Positions 46,433 to 56,336 are shown, counted from the first letter of the stretch. The stretch: 64,000 nt of DNA from Gemmatales bacterium (GCA_026004675.1 BPJP01000009.1:62001-126000); one strand, 5' to 3'. Notes: generated by a model not told the origin, from the sequence alone. Program-made: numbers and translations.

Positions 46433-47899
46433 ATGCATGAAGATCACTTTTTCGCACCGCCTCATCCCATTTATCCGAGCCGACGCGAGTTTCTTCGTCG
46501 GGCTGGAAATGGTTTTGGCTTGATTGCCTTGGCTGGACTGCTTCAAGAAGAAGGGTTGCTTGGCGGTCCGGCGAACGCGAAATCACCCGATCCACTGGCG
46601 GCCAAAGCGGGGCATTTCCCGGCAAAAGCGAAGTCGGTCATCTGGTTGTTCATGAATGGCGGCCCCAGCCACGTCGATACCTGGGACTACAAACCGGAAT
46701 TGAACAAGCGGGACGGCCAGGAACTGAAAGGTTTCGACAAGAATACCGGCTTCTTCACGGATCAAGTCGGACCGATCATGAAATCGCCGTTCAAGTTCAA
46801 ACGCCACGGACAATCGGGCGCCTGGGTGTCGGAGTTATTTCCGAACATAGCCCGGCACGTGGACAAAATGGCGTTCATCTATTCCTGCTGGACCGATTCG
46901 AACAACCATTCGCCGGCATTGTTGAAAATCAACACGGGTATGACGCGGATGGGCTTTCCGTGCGTCGGCGCGTGGGTGACCTATGGGCTGGGAAGCGAAA
47001 GCCGCAATCTGCCGGCATTTGTGACGATGTATGATACATTGGGCCGAGGTCTCCCCAAGGGCTACGCCCAGAACTGGGGTGCCGGGTTTCTACCCAGCAT
47101 CTACCAGGGAACAGCGCTAAAAGCCCAGGGGGATCCGATCGAAAACCTCAGTCCAAGCCCGGAAATGAGCAGGAAACAGCAGCGTGCCCAACTGGACTTG
47201 CTCGCCAGGTTCAATCGCCGTCACTTGAAACCCAGCCCCGAAGAGACGGAATTGTCTGCCCGCATCGAGACGTTCGAGCTGGCCTACCGTATGCAACTGG
47301 CGGCACCGGAAGCCCTCGACGTGAACCGGGAAACGGAAGCGGTTCAGAAACTCTATGGCTTGGACAATCCCAAGTGTCGGCATTTCGGTAAACAATGCCT
47401 GATGGCCCGGCGTCTCGTTGAACGCGGGGTTCGCTTCGTGCAGATTTATAGCGGCGGCGAAGAAAACGAAAAAAGCTGGGACGGCCATCGCGACATTGTC
47501 AAGAACCACGGTGGCTTCGCCGCCGAAACGGACATCCCGATCGCCGGCTTGTTGACCGACCTGGAAAGCAGGGGATTGCTCGAATCGACACTGGTGATCT
47601 GGGGAGGCGAATTCGGCCGGCTGCCGATCGTGCAAAAAGGCGGCACCGGCCGCGATCACAACCCCCATGCTTTCACGGTTTGGCTGGCTGGCGGCGGCGT
47701 CAAAGCGGGTACGCTCTTCGGCCAGACCGACGAGATCGGCCATAAAGCGATCGTCGACCGCGTCAGCATCCACGATCTCCACGCCACCATCCTGCATCTT
47801 CTCGGACTGGATCACAAACGCTTGACGTACCGCTTCAATGGGCGCGATTTCCGCCTGACGGACGTGTACGGCAATCCCGTGATGGGGATCATCGCGTGA
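46433..47899 (+). CDS. DUF1501 family protein, orphan copy
   Basis: The 488-residue protein has a twin-arginine-like signal (RREFLRRAGNG, then GLIALAGLL) and the DUF1501 core, with [46 protein letters not shown] and GRDHNPHAFTVWLAGGGVKAG. It is a clear relative of the copy at 12005. Unlike that copy it has no PSD1/DUF1549 gene beside it. Its own promoter appears to lie within 40 bases upstream. ATG 46433 gives a standard N-terminus, although an in-frame start at 46409 is possible. It converges on the DUF4340 gene with only four bases between stops. Confidence 0.93.
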   Translation: MHEDHFFAPPHPIYPSRREFLRRAGNGFGLIALAGLLQEEGLLGGPANAKSPDPLAAKAGHFPAKAKSVIWLFMNGGPSHVDTWDYKPELNKRDGQELKGFDKNTGFFTDQVGPIMKSPFKFKRHGQSGAWVSELFPNIARHVDKMAFIYSCWTDSNNHSPALLKINTGMTRMGFPCVGAWVTYGLGSESRNLPAFVTMYDTLGRGLPKGYAQNWGAGFLPSIYQGTALKAQGDPIENLSPSPEMSRKQQRAQLDLLARFNRRHLKPSPEETELSARIETFELAYRMQLAAPEALDVNRETEAVQKLYGLDNPKCRHFGKQCLMARRLVERGVRFVQIYSGGEENEKSWDGHRDIVKNHGGFAAETDIPIAGLLTDLESRGLLESTLVIWGGEFGRLPIVQKGGTGRDHNPHAFTVWLAGGGVKAGTLFGQTDEIGHKAIVDRVSIHDLHATILHLLGLDHKRLTYRFNGRDFRLTDVYGNPVMGIIA

Positions 47900-47903
47900 C
47901 CAT

Positions 47904-50447
47904 CTACTTTTTGGATGGTGTTTTCGGCGGTTGGATGTCGTCGGCGACGGCGAAAAATCTCGGCCCTGCTTTTAGCATCTTCTCGAACGAAAGCGACGGC
48001 ACCAAAAAGACGTCGCCCGGCAACGTGTTGCTCTGAGCGTAGTAAGATTTCCCAGCCAATTCCGGATCGTCCTCCTTGCTGCACAAGGCGCCGACCGTCA
48101 GCCGGAGCGGTTCCTTCGACCCTTTGAGCAGAATTTCCATTTGGAACGCTTCGCCTGCCTCCAGCTTGAAGCGCGACCGAGGTGAAAGTTTGCTGATGAA
48201 TTTTTCCGCCTTCATGTCGCCGCGCAAACCGACGAAAGCGTTGAGTTGCTCGGCATCCAGCTTGAAGTCGGGCGGTTCTTTGACTTCCCAGGCGTCGTCG
48301 TCTTTCCGAACGACGTGCAGGACTTTCGGCTGACCGGCCACATTCCAACCTGAAAACTTCACCTCTTTAACGTCGCGCAATTCGAAGCGAAACACTGTGC
48401 GGTCGCGCAACGGTGCCTTTCGCACCGATTCGATATCCTGTGGCAAAACCAGAAAGACCCAATCGCGCTCTCCTTGTTTGGCATAAACGCCCCCTTGGAT
48501 ATCGTTGCCAAACAAGTATGTCCGTTGTTCCGTTTTGCCGGCTTTGTCGATGGTCACCACCGCTTTGACAGCTGGTTTGTCCAACCCGTAGGAGGACAAA
48601 TCATCCGCTTTCTCGGCGACAACCTTGCTTTCCTTCAACTGGCTGAGTTGCCGAAGTACTTGAAACACCGCCAGCGAATCCGCGGCTTTTCCCGCGAGTT
48701 CCTTGGGTGTTTCGAACTTCCATTTACTTTTGTCTTTGTCGTCGCGGGCGATGGTGTAGCGTATGCCCCCTCGCTCGATTTCCAAACGAACGGCATCCTT
48801 GTCGACGAACGACAGGAGTTCCGGATCGACGAAACTCAAAGGGTTGGCGGTGATCGCATAGTAGAGGGTGTCGGCGATGACGACCGTGATGGGTTTTTTG
48901 CCGCGCTCGATCTTTTTGACGTAGACGGCATCTTCCCTGGTTTTGCCGAACAGAAAGCGATAGTTCGGCTCGTCGTTGACAAGTTTCGGCAAAAAGATGT
49001 TGTTGCCCGCTTTCGCACGGGCGTCTTCCTCGGCTTTGCGGTCGATTCCGTCGGTCCAGACTTCGAGCGCCACCTCGCTTTTGTCCAGTCCGTATTCGGC
49101 ATCCGGTCCGGTCGGGAATTCTCTGATCAAGCGGGGCACGACCATATCGCGGATCAAGTCATCGACGACGGCTTGCTTGGCTTTGACCGGCTTGGAGACG
49201 GCATCGAAGACGTACCAGCGGCGGAGTTCGCCGGTTTTCCGCAACTTGATCGTGGTCCCCTTGTTCTTGATATTGATGGCGTCGACTTGGGCCTGGACAA
49301 AACTGACGAGATTGCGGTTGCGGAGTTGTGCCGGATCGGCGACGAGTTTCAATAGTCGCTCAACCTCTTTTCCGGGAACACGTACCACGGGGCGTTGGGC
49401 ATCCTCTTTTTCCAAAAGAAACCGCGCATAGTAGAGTTCTTCTTGCTGCGTGTCTGCTTTTTCTTTCTTGTCTTCGGCCTTCTTGTCTGCGGGCTTTTTG
49501 CCCAGTTCGACTTTTTTGCCGACCAGCAACAGCAGATCAACGGGCGTTTCATTGCCGCCGACGAGCCGATCGGAAGTCCGCGTCACCTTCACAAAAAGCG
49601 TTGCGGGTTTTTCGCGTGTCAGGCCATAGTTTTCCAGTTCGTCGTCGGTGGCAGACAACTTGATATAATCGTCGCGGTTGCGTGGATGGATTCTGCCGAT
49701 CGCTTCGAGCAGGAACTTGACGCCAGTGATCGCGTCGTCTTTGGAGCGCGGGCCTCCTTCGTAATCGGCGTCACCATAGGAAGCAGGTCTGGTGAATTGC
49801 CAGTTGTTTTCAGCGGTCTTTTTGACGGCGAAGCCCTGGTCATTGCTTTTCAACTCGGCGAAACTGGTGTTCAGGGCACTGATCGAAAGGGGATTCACCG
49901 CGAGGAATTCCTGGAGCGGTTGGAACGCCAGGTCGATGTCCTTTTTCTTGACTGCCAGGACTTTATCGGTTTCGGACGTGGTGACGTAGACGACGGCGTC
50001 TTCGGTTGTGCTGCTTGCCCTGCCGATGTTGAGCACGATCTCGTCCTCCTTGCCGGCGCGGTGCAGCCGAATGCGTTGCCCGGGCGGATCGAGTTCGTAT
50101 TCGCTTGGATGTTGAGAAATGTCGGCTTTTTGCCTCTTGGCCCTGGTCACCTGGCCAATCAGGCGGTCGACAATGTCGTTGTCCACGAGAACGTGATGGG
50201 GGCTGGTCATTTTCCATCCTTGTTCATAGCGGACAAAGATGATCTGCTCTTTCTTCGGCTTGTCCCGCTCGATGACGACGCTGTCGAAATCGGTGGCCAG
50301 CGGCGCTGCCGTCTCGTTAAGGGCAGCAAAGACGAATTGGCTTTCCTCTTTGGGTTTCTTCAAGTGGAAAAATTGGGTCAAGCCGAACACGATCAGCTGC
50401 ACAAAGAGCAGCGCGAACAAGATATAGGTAGATCGAAAGCTCATCAT
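47904..50447 (-). CDS. DUF4340 family membrane-anchored protein
   Basis: The 847-residue protein has one N-terminal membrane anchor (about 7-27). A long outer region follows with repeated DUF4340-type units: a strand-rich motif around W-x-x-T-P, then VVADPAQLRNR-like and LTVGALCS-like segments, about four copies (near 45-160, 180-330, 420-650 and 650-830). DUF4340 proteins often sit beside Gld-type ABC transporter genes, as here, and are thought to act outside the cytoplasm, but no function is established. It is the last gene of the operon, 26 bases after the GldG-like gene. Confidence 0.9.
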   Translation of the reverse strand: MMSFRSTYILFALLFVQLIVFGLTQFFHLKKPKEESQFVFAALNETAAPLATDFDSVVIERDKPKKEQIIFVRYEQGWKMTSPHHVLVDNDIVDRLIGQVTRAKRQKADISQHPSEYELDPPGQRIRLHRAGKEDEIVLNIGRASSTTEDAVVYVTTSETDKVLAVKKKDIDLAFQPLQEFLAVNPLSISALNTSFAELKSNDQGFAVKKTAENNWQFTRPASYGDADYEGGPRSKDDAITGVKFLLEAIGRIHPRNRDDYIKLSATDDELENYGLTREKPATLFVKVTRTSDRLVGGNETPVDLLLLVGKKVELGKKPADKKAEDKKEKADTQQEELYYARFLLEKEDAQRPVVRVPGKEVERLLKLVADPAQLRNRNLVSFVQAQVDAINIKNKGTTIKLRKTGELRRWYVFDAVSKPVKAKQAVVDDLIRDMVVPRLIREFPTGPDAEYGLDKSEVALEVWTDGIDRKAEEDARAKAGNNIFLPKLVNDEPNYRFLFGKTREDAVYVKKIERGKKPITVVIADTLYYAITANPLSFVDPELLSFVDKDAVRLEIERGGIRYTIARDDKDKSKWKFETPKELAGKAADSLAVFQVLRQLSQLKESKVVAEKADDLSSYGLDKPAVKAVVTIDKAGKTEQRTYLFGNDIQGGVYAKQGERDWVFLVLPQDIESVRKAPLRDRTVFRFELRDVKEVKFSGWNVAGQPKVLHVVRKDDDAWEVKEPPDFKLDAEQLNAFVGLRGDMKAEKFISKLSPRSRFKLEAGEAFQMEILLKGSKEPLRLTVGALCSKEDDPELAGKSYYAQSNTLPGDVFLVPSLSFEKMLKAGPRFFAVADDIQPPKTPSKK

Positions 50448-50473
50448 TGTGCTCGAATCAACTCAGACACAGG

Positions 50474-52579
50474 TTACCGTCGTCGCACGACCCACACCCC
50501 GGCCCCCAATCCCAAGATGCTGATGAACATTAACAGGAAAGGGAGCCAGATGAGCCTGGCCAGATTGGTGTTTTCCTTCATCACGTAGATATCGCGTTGC
50601 TTGGGTGCGATCCCAAGTTCTTCCTGCGGTCTTTCCCGCAGCCAGGCAAGACAACTGGCAAAGAGGGACGCGAAAGCGCCGCTCGGATTTTGCTCGAGAA
50701 CACGGTTGCAGACGAAAGTCGCATCGCCGATGACCACCATGCGCGGTTTGGGTTCGCGGCTGGCATGGGGATCGTTGGGATTGAAAGGGGGAGGTTCCGA
50801 TACGGCCACCGCCACGGGAACCGGACGGTTGCTCAAGCGACTTTGCAACTCGATCTGGTTCAGCTTCAACAGCGACTGCGCCACCAGGGCTGGTTCCGCT
50901 CGCAGATTCGATTCCAGGAAAATGCCTTGATGGACGGCAAAGGCGACCATCAAGGTTTCCGAACGCAAGTCGACGGTCAAAGCCGACAAAGGGTCGCGCT
51001 CCGTCAGCGGGCGGATTGGCCTGGCGTCGAAAAACATGAACAGATCGCGTTCGAAAACTTTTGCCACAGGATTGTTGCGCAAATTCGTCGCCACCACCTT
51101 GATCCGTTGGTGAATGCGATCCCCCAAAGTCAGGATGCGCTCGTTGCCGGGACGAACGCGATAGTCCGTAAAAAGCGGTTCCAGTCCCGTCGGCTGCATC
51201 TTGCCGGTCTGATCCGCCACGACATCCAGCAACGCGACGATCTTCCCCTTCTTCGCTTTGGGGTCTTTCGGCTGCATGTAACGGCGCAACGCTTCCAGGG
51301 CTTCCTTGGAAAACGGAATTCGCGGACCGGCAATGATGACGACTTCCGCATCCGCTGGCACTTCGTTTGCGTAAACCATGGTATCGTCATCGTCATCGGC
51401 TGCCACTTTCAACCCGAGTTTCAATCCTTTGACCACGTAATTCCTTCGCTCCAACGCCTCGCGCAAGGCGAACGCCCCGCGGTCGAGCCGATCCGAAAAC
51501 CGATCGGTGATATCGAGTTCGCCATTGCCCTGGGTGAAATAGACGACCGGCTTGATTTTGTTCTCGTCGAGCAGCTTGATCGCCGAGATGAGGGCATCTT
51601 CGCCACGGAACGCGAGGCGTGCCCGACCGTCCTGGGCTGGTTGATCCCGTTCGACGTATAACTCATCCGTGCTGATGAAATGGTGGTTGTCGTCCAGCAC
51701 GACAAGGATGCCGATATCGCGGGGCAAGAGATACTTCTTGACCAGCTCCCTGACCTCGGGATCGCGGTCACGAAACAGATAGCGGACTTTGATGTCGTTA
51801 TTGACGGCCTGGAAATTTTCCAACAGCGTGATGACCGGCTCGAACGACAGCCGATCTGATAACAAGACATAAATGGTCAGATTTCGATCCCGTTCTTTGA
51901 GCCCGCGAAGAATGTTTTTGGACAGATCGCTCAAAGTGAAGATGCCTTTTTCCGTCCAGTCGGATTGGGCCGGCAAATAGGTTGCCGTCAGGATATTGAG
52001 GATGATGAGGTTTCCTGCGACCAACAGCGTTCCCAGGACGGCGTTGTAGCCGAAGATGATACGGCGAACGATGGGGTTGGTGTAGATTTCCGTCCGGGCC
52101 GGGAGCATGCTGACAAACATGATGGCCAATCCGCCGACGAGCATGGCCAAAAAGACCCACAATCGCCACCATTCTTCGCCTTGCCAGGCGTCGATTCCGC
52201 CCGTGACGGTGGCCCACCACTTGTTGGGAATTCCCTGGCCGGGAGGAAACAACAATAAGACCAGCGACGCAAACCAGAGCAAGAATCCGCACGAGGCGCC
52301 GACGATCAGAATGCCGATCCGAAGCGATGTCATCGTCGGCTTGGAGGTTTCGGAAACGATCAGGGCGATGCCGGCGGCGACAAGGATCGACGCGATCAAA
52401 CCGCCGAAAACGGCCACGACGGAAGCATCCCACGTCCGCTGTTGCGATAATAACAGCACAAGCAGCGCCCCGATCAATAGCGCCACGCCGAACAGGGCAT
52501 AGGCGAAAGGACGGCGCTTGTTGCTCAGTTTTTCCAGAAATGGCGAGGATGGGCTGTTTTCGTTCGTTGCGTTGGTCAT
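50474..52579 (-). CDS. GldG-like ABC transporter auxiliary protein
   Basis: The 701-residue protein has several membrane segments at the N-terminus (about 25-190) and one at the very C-terminus (LIWLPFLLMFISILGLGAGVWVVRRR). A large outer region between them matches the ABC-type auxiliary/GldG domain (LNILTATYLPAQSDWTEKG, LSDLSKNILRGLKERD, VVYFTQGNGELDI). GldG is part of the gliding-motility ABC complex GldAFG in Bacteroidetes; in planctomycetes the complex is common but not tied to gliding. It follows the permease gene by 12 bases and is followed by DUF4340. Confidence 0.9.
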   Translation of the reverse strand: MTNATNENSPSSPFLEKLSNKRRPFAYALFGVALLIGALLVLLLSQQRTWDASVVAVFGGLIASILVAAGIALIVSETSKPTMTSLRIGILIVGASCGFLLWFASLVLLLFPPGQGIPNKWWATVTGGIDAWQGEEWWRLWVFLAMLVGGLAIMFVSMLPARTEIYTNPIVRRIIFGYNAVLGTLLVAGNLIILNILTATYLPAQSDWTEKGIFTLSDLSKNILRGLKERDRNLTIYVLLSDRLSFEPVITLLENFQAVNNDIKVRYLFRDRDPEVRELVKKYLLPRDIGILVVLDDNHHFISTDELYVERDQPAQDGRARLAFRGEDALISAIKLLDENKIKPVVYFTQGNGELDITDRFSDRLDRGAFALREALERRNYVVKGLKLGLKVAADDDDDTMVYANEVPADAEVVIIAGPRIPFSKEALEALRRYMQPKDPKAKKGKIVALLDVVADQTGKMQPTGLEPLFTDYRVRPGNERILTLGDRIHQRIKVVATNLRNNPVAKVFERDLFMFFDARPIRPLTERDPLSALTVDLRSETLMVAFAVHQGIFLESNLRAEPALVAQSLLKLNQIELQSRLSNRPVPVAVAVSEPPPFNPNDPHASREPKPRMVVIGDATFVCNRVLEQNPSGAFASLFASCLAWLRERPQEELGIAPKQRDIYVMKENTNLARLIWLPFLLMFISILGLGAGVWVVRRR

Positions 52580-52591
52580 TTTTCTAATCCC

Positions 52592-54166
52592 TTAACGCCA
52601 CTTGCGCGATTCCAGAACCTTTACCGTCAAAAACAGCCAGAAGACGGCGGCCGACACGTGGAAGATCAAATCCCTCAGCGCCATTTTCCCTTCGATCGCA
52701 TTGATCCATAAGTCGATATAAGAGATGTGTGTGAGCACGGTGCGCCAGACGCTTCCTTCGGCGAATTCGTTCTTGCCCCAGAAGATGAAGGTCCAGCCCA
52801 GCATGCCGACGAAAGTCATGATGGCGGCAGCGATCTGGTTCTTTGTCAGGCTGGAAAAAAACAATCCCATGCTCAAGAAGCCGCATGACATAAAGGCCAA
52901 AGCGACATAAAAGGCGAGCATGGGTCGGTAATCGAACGGCTGCCCTCCTTCGATGCGCAGGGCGACAAGGAAAAGCCCCCAAGGAATCCACAACAGGTTG
53001 AAGAAAAGGAACGAGGCGAAAAATTTGCTCAACACTACCGTCGCTTCGCCCACTGGAGCCGTCAGCAGAACCTCCAGGGTTCCGGTCCGATGCTCTTCGC
53101 TCAACGATCGCATGGTAATGATCGGCACCAAAAACAACACGCAGATGATGGGGAACCAGGCAATGATGTAGCGGGCGATCATCGGTTCTACCTGCGGGTT
53201 CGGGAAACCGCTTCCCAACGGGCCGAAGGAACGCCACAATTCTGTGAACACGAAAGACCGGAACAACCACCACGCGAGGAATGTGATGCCCAGAACAATG
53301 ATGTAGCCCAAAGGGGAGTAGAAGTAGCTGGCGAGTTCTCGGCGGGTCATGACGAACAACGGATGATCGGAGCAAACCCCCAGGGAGATCGCCACATACG
53401 TTGCACTAATTGCGAAGAGAGTCAAGCCATATGGCATGAAATAGCCGCGCATGTCCAAAGCGGATTGGATCAGGGCAACGAGAAAGACGATGCCCCCCAT
53501 CCAGCCAAGCGCCTGGCCGGCACGAAAGCCTAGCGAGTCTTCGGAGCCTCGCAAGCCGATGAACATCCAGATGTAAGCCAGTCCGGTAATGGTGAAAAGG
53601 TCCCCTCTTGTCAAAAGCAAATTGGGGGACCAAAAACTGAGCAGGAAACCGGCCAGGGCTGTCAAGAAGCCGACCGCGACCAATGTTTGGGTATGGATGG
53701 AGAACCATTTCGGGTCGTCCTCGTGTCGGCTGGCTGCGGCCAGAAAAAACAGGCCGAACCAGTAGCCGATCAAACCGTAGGGAAGAAACAAAGCGCCGAA
53801 TTCTCCCCGAAACGGGACCACGGCGAAGAGGACGCCGAGTGCCATCCACACATAGCCGGCAAAGGCGTAGGTGCGCCGCCATTGCAAGTCGCTATCGGAA
53901 ACGGCATGGAAGAGCAAGCCGCATATGCCGATCACGGCGAAGAAAACGCCCCAGCCAGAACCGAAGATCGTGATCCGACCCATGGCCCGCGCCACGAGAA
54001 TGGCGCAGCCCAATGTCAAAAACATCAGCCCGACCGCACCGGCGATCCGAGGCCATAAAGGCTCGTCTGCCCGCATCGTCGACGGTGCCCATTCGGGCAA
54101 AAAACTGGGCGGCTTCTCGTCCCAAGGTTCCGGCTTTTTTTCCGTGATCGCACTACTCGTCGACAT
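52592..54166 (-). CDS. ABC transporter permease, GldF-like
   Basis: The 524-residue protein has about twelve hydrophobic segments. The C-terminal half is the ABC-2 type permease domain (SYFYSPLGYIIVLGITFLAW, RSLSEEHRTGTLEVLLTAPVGE, a signature of GldF/NosY-type permeases). The N-terminal half is an added membrane region not usual for GldF, with six to seven further helices. Its start codon lies inside the end of the ATPase gene (14-base overlap), so the two are translationally coupled and probably form one complex. The exported substrate is unknown. Confidence 0.92.
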   Translation of the reverse strand: MSTSSAITEKKPEPWDEKPPSFLPEWAPSTMRADEPLWPRIAGAVGLMFLTLGCAILVARAMGRITIFGSGWGVFFAVIGICGLLFHAVSDSDLQWRRTYAFAGYVWMALGVLFAVVPFRGEFGALFLPYGLIGYWFGLFFLAAASRHEDDPKWFSIHTQTLVAVGFLTALAGFLLSFWSPNLLLTRGDLFTITGLAYIWMFIGLRGSEDSLGFRAGQALGWMGGIVFLVALIQSALDMRGYFMPYGLTLFAISATYVAISLGVCSDHPLFVMTRRELASYFYSPLGYIIVLGITFLAWWLFRSFVFTELWRSFGPLGSGFPNPQVEPMIARYIIAWFPIICVLFLVPIITMRSLSEEHRTGTLEVLLTAPVGEATVVLSKFFASFLFFNLLWIPWGLFLVALRIEGGQPFDYRPMLAFYVALAFMSCGFLSMGLFFSSLTKNQIAAAIMTFVGMLGWTFIFWGKNEFAEGSVWRTVLTHISYIDLWINAIEGKMALRDLIFHVSAAVFWLFLTVKVLESRKWR

Positions 54167-55139
54167 CGTTCGACTCTTCGTCTGTGGTTGGCGTTGGTTG
54201 CGATTCCAGCGGGTTCATTTGGCGAACCACCTGGAAAAACACATCTTCCAGTTTCTTCGGCCGGAGGGTCAACTGGCGAATAATCACGTTCTTCTCGGCT
54301 AAACGGCGGGAAATCTCCTCGCGAATATCCCGGCCGCCATCAGACTGAATTTCAAAACCAGCGACCCCGTCTCCCACCGGCACAGGCGTAATCTCCTCCA
54401 CTTCCTTGATTTCCGCCAGCACTCGGCGAATCTCTTCCGCCGGTCCTTTTGCTTCCAGGCGTATCGTCCTTCCTTCTAATGCCGATATCGGTTGGTCGAA
54501 GCTGACTCTCCCCGAGGCAATGATGATCACCCGGCGACAAATCGCCTCCACTTCGGAAAGAATGTGCGTCGATAGCAAAATCGTCCGTTTCGTGCCCAAC
54601 TCCTTGATCAGTGCCAGCGTCTCGCGAATCTGTACCGGATCCAGACCGACCGTCGGCTCGTCGAGGATCAGGATTTCTGGATCGTGGACCATGGCGTCGG
54701 CGAGTCCGACGCGCTGGCGGTAGCCTTTCGACAACGTGCCGATCAGCCTTCGCCGAACTTCGCGGATTCGGCACCGCTCCAAACAATACTCGATACGCTG
54801 GCGGCGGACTCGGCGTTCGATCCCTTTCAATTTGGCCCGATACGAAAGGTATTCTTCGACCCGCATTTCGGGATAAAGCGGCACGCTTTCGGGCAGATAG
54901 CCGATATGCCGGCGTACCTCCAGGGAATGGTTCATCACATCGAATCCAGCGACCTTCGCCTTGCCGCTGGTGGCCGGCAAATAGCTGGTCAGGATGCGAA
55001 GAGTGGTCGTCTTGCCAGCGCCGTTGGGGCCGAGAAAGCCCACAATCTCGCCTTCGTCCACCTCGAAACTGACGTGATCGACAGCGAGAATCGGACCGAA
55101 ATACTTGGTCACATTGTCTACTTGGATCATCGTGGGCAT
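54153..55139 (-). CDS. ABC transporter ATP-binding protein, GldA-like
   Basis: The 328-residue protein carries Walker A GPNGAGKTT, the Q-loop region of GYLPESVPLYP, signature LSKGYRQR, Walker B ILILDEP and the H-loop STHILSEVEA. The first 230 residues form the nucleotide-binding domain and the rest (from about 235) resembles the C-terminal extension of GldA-type ATPases (VEEITPVPVGDGVAGFEI). It powers the permease encoded downstream with a 14-base overlap. ATG 55139 is used; ATG 55130 is equally possible, while the upstream TTG is unlikely. This is the first gene of the Gld-like operon. Confidence 0.93.
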   Translation of the reverse strand: MPTMIQVDNVTKYFGPILAVDHVSFEVDEGEIVGFLGPNGAGKTTTLRILTSYLPATSGKAKVAGFDVMNHSLEVRRHIGYLPESVPLYPEMRVEEYLSYRAKLKGIERRVRRQRIEYCLERCRIREVRRRLIGTLSKGYRQRVGLADAMVHDPEILILDEPTVGLDPVQIRETLALIKELGTKRTILLSTHILSEVEAICRRVIIIASGRVSFDQPISALEGRTIRLEAKGPAEEIRRVLAEIKEVEEITPVPVGDGVAGFEIQSDGGRDIREEISRRLAEKNVIIRQLTLRPKKLEDVFFQVVRQMNPLESQPTPTTDEESNDVDE

Positions 55140-55440
55140 AGGTGCCGGCAATCCATGATCATGGTTTTTGCTACCGCGAGTTCCCGTAATTCAGAACCCA
55201 CGTGTTACGGACATGGCAACGGGCTATCAGTCATTTTCAAAAGGAACGAGGCAGTTGGCAAGGACTTCGGGGTTGGCGTCGATGCCTCTCTGGAAAACGG
55301 CTGTTTCGAAAAGACGTGTCAAGGCTGCTGCTTGTTCCACCATGCCCCGCAGCCGCACGCAGGTCGGCTTGGGGCGCGCTGGGGCGCGGCGGGAATTCCA
55401 GGTGACAAACTTAAGCAAGTTGCCCAGTTTGCCAACTCCG

Positions 55441-55510
55441 CCGTCAACTAACGGTGTTTCCGGCGAGCGTCGTAGCGGCAGCGCGACGAGGGCACCGTCA
55501 ACTGACGGTG
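55441..55510. promoter_or_regulatory. Pair of similar palindromic operators
   Basis: The two units share CCGTCAACT-x-ACGGTG and are spaced 54 bases start to start, about five helical turns, which would favour looping by one bound regulator. The second is a perfect 8-bp inverted repeat with a 2-base spacer. They lie just upstream of the promoter candidate for the gene at 55659. Confidence 0.45.
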
Positions 55511-55550
55511 GTTCCTTCACCAACCGCTTGTTGTTCGCCCGTGCTCTCCT

Positions 55551-55556
55551 CATAAT
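55551..55556 (+). promoter_or_regulatory. -10 box for the 55659 gene
   Basis: CATAAT with TTGTTG at 55529-55534 (16-base spacer). It would give a leader of about 95 bases. Confidence 0.35.
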
Positions 55557-55658
55557 AAAAGCAGTAGTGCTTTGGCTTGCCATCAGCCGCACCTGCCTGT
55601 TTACGACCAGCGATGTCTGTTTTTCCCTTGCTTCCTCGAAACGTTGAGGAGATTGAAC

Positions 55659-56336
55659 ATGCTTCGAAACATCTGGCTCTCGGTTTTGGCCGTGGGATTT
55701 CTTGCTTACAATGCATCGGCGGCTGCTTATTCGATCAAACGGATCAAAGCCGACCCACCGAAGGAGCTTGACAAAAAGATCGCCGACCTGCTCGGCGACC
55801 AGGCTGTCCAGTTGGTCGATCCGAAGGGGAAAGTCTTTGCTGAAGTGTGGATGCTCAAAGAGTTGCCCGTCAAAGCCACGGAAGCGCAATTGCAAAAAGG
55901 ACTTACTTATGACAATGTGCCGCAGACTTCCCTCTTGGCGGTGATCCGCTTTCCGGAAGAGTTTCGTGATTATCGCCAGCAGCGAATCCGCCCGGGCGTC
56001 TATACCCTTCGGCTTGGGAATCAGCCCATGGACGGCGATCATATGGGGACGGCGCTGTACAATCAGTTCGGCGTGCTCATTCCTGCTCGCGTCGATCGCT
56101 CGCCAGCGCCGCTCAAAGATGCTGAGCAATTGCACGCTCTGAGCACCAAAGCCTCGAATACCTCGCACCCGGCGATCATGATGTTGTTTCCGAACAAGAC
56201 CCCGGAAAAGGAACCCAAAGTCGTCGCCAAGGGGCTTGGCCATCAGGTTCTATACTTCCAAGAAGAGGCAGTGGCGGACGGCAAAAAGGCGCCACTGGGA
56301 ATCGGATTGACGGTCGTGGGCCACGCGGATGAATAG
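55659..56336 (+). CDS. Secreted hypothetical protein
   Basis: The 225-residue protein has a clear signal peptide (MLRNIWLSVLAVGFLAYNASA) and a mature part of about 200 residues with beta-rich segments such as GVYTLRLGNQPMDGDHMGTALYN and LGHQVLYFQEEAVADG. I recognise no named family; it resembles small planctomycete envelope proteins. ATG 55659 follows TGAGGAGA. Its stop is 30 bases from that of the convergent protease-like gene. Confidence 0.82.
   Translation: MLRNIWLSVLAVGFLAYNASAAAYSIKRIKADPPKELDKKIADLLGDQAVQLVDPKGKVFAEVWMLKELPVKATEAQLQKGLTYDNVPQTSLLAVIRFPEEFRDYRQQRIRPGVYTLRLGNQPMDGDHMGTALYNQFGVLIPARVDRSPAPLKDAEQLHALSTKASNTSHPAIMMLFPNKTPEKEPKVVAKGLGHQVLYFQEEAVADGKKAPLGIGLTVVGHADE

Larger units (their letters stand above)
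55140..55658. other. Gene-free region with twin palindromes and a promoter candidate
   Basis: This 519-base region lies between divergent genes. It contains two copies of a palindromic unit, CCGTCAACTAACGG (55441-55454) and the longer CACCGTCA-AC-TGACGGTG (55493-55510), about 54 bases apart. A -10 candidate, CATAAT (55551-55556), has TTGTTG 16 bases upstream. The rest is unremarkable and I found no gene on either strand. Confidence 0.5.

Noticed and set aside
49655-49675. CTTGATATAATC, like the PSD1 promoter core
   Set aside because: It lies inside the DUF4340 coding region and lacks the second half of the palindrome.
49395-50588. 397-codon + strand frame opposite the DUF4340 gene
   Set aside because: No motifs and the complementary strand carries the DUF4340 repeats.
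55227-56243. 338-codon - strand frame over the secreted-protein gene
   Set aside because: The + strand gene has a signal peptide and ribosome binding site; the antisense frame has neither.
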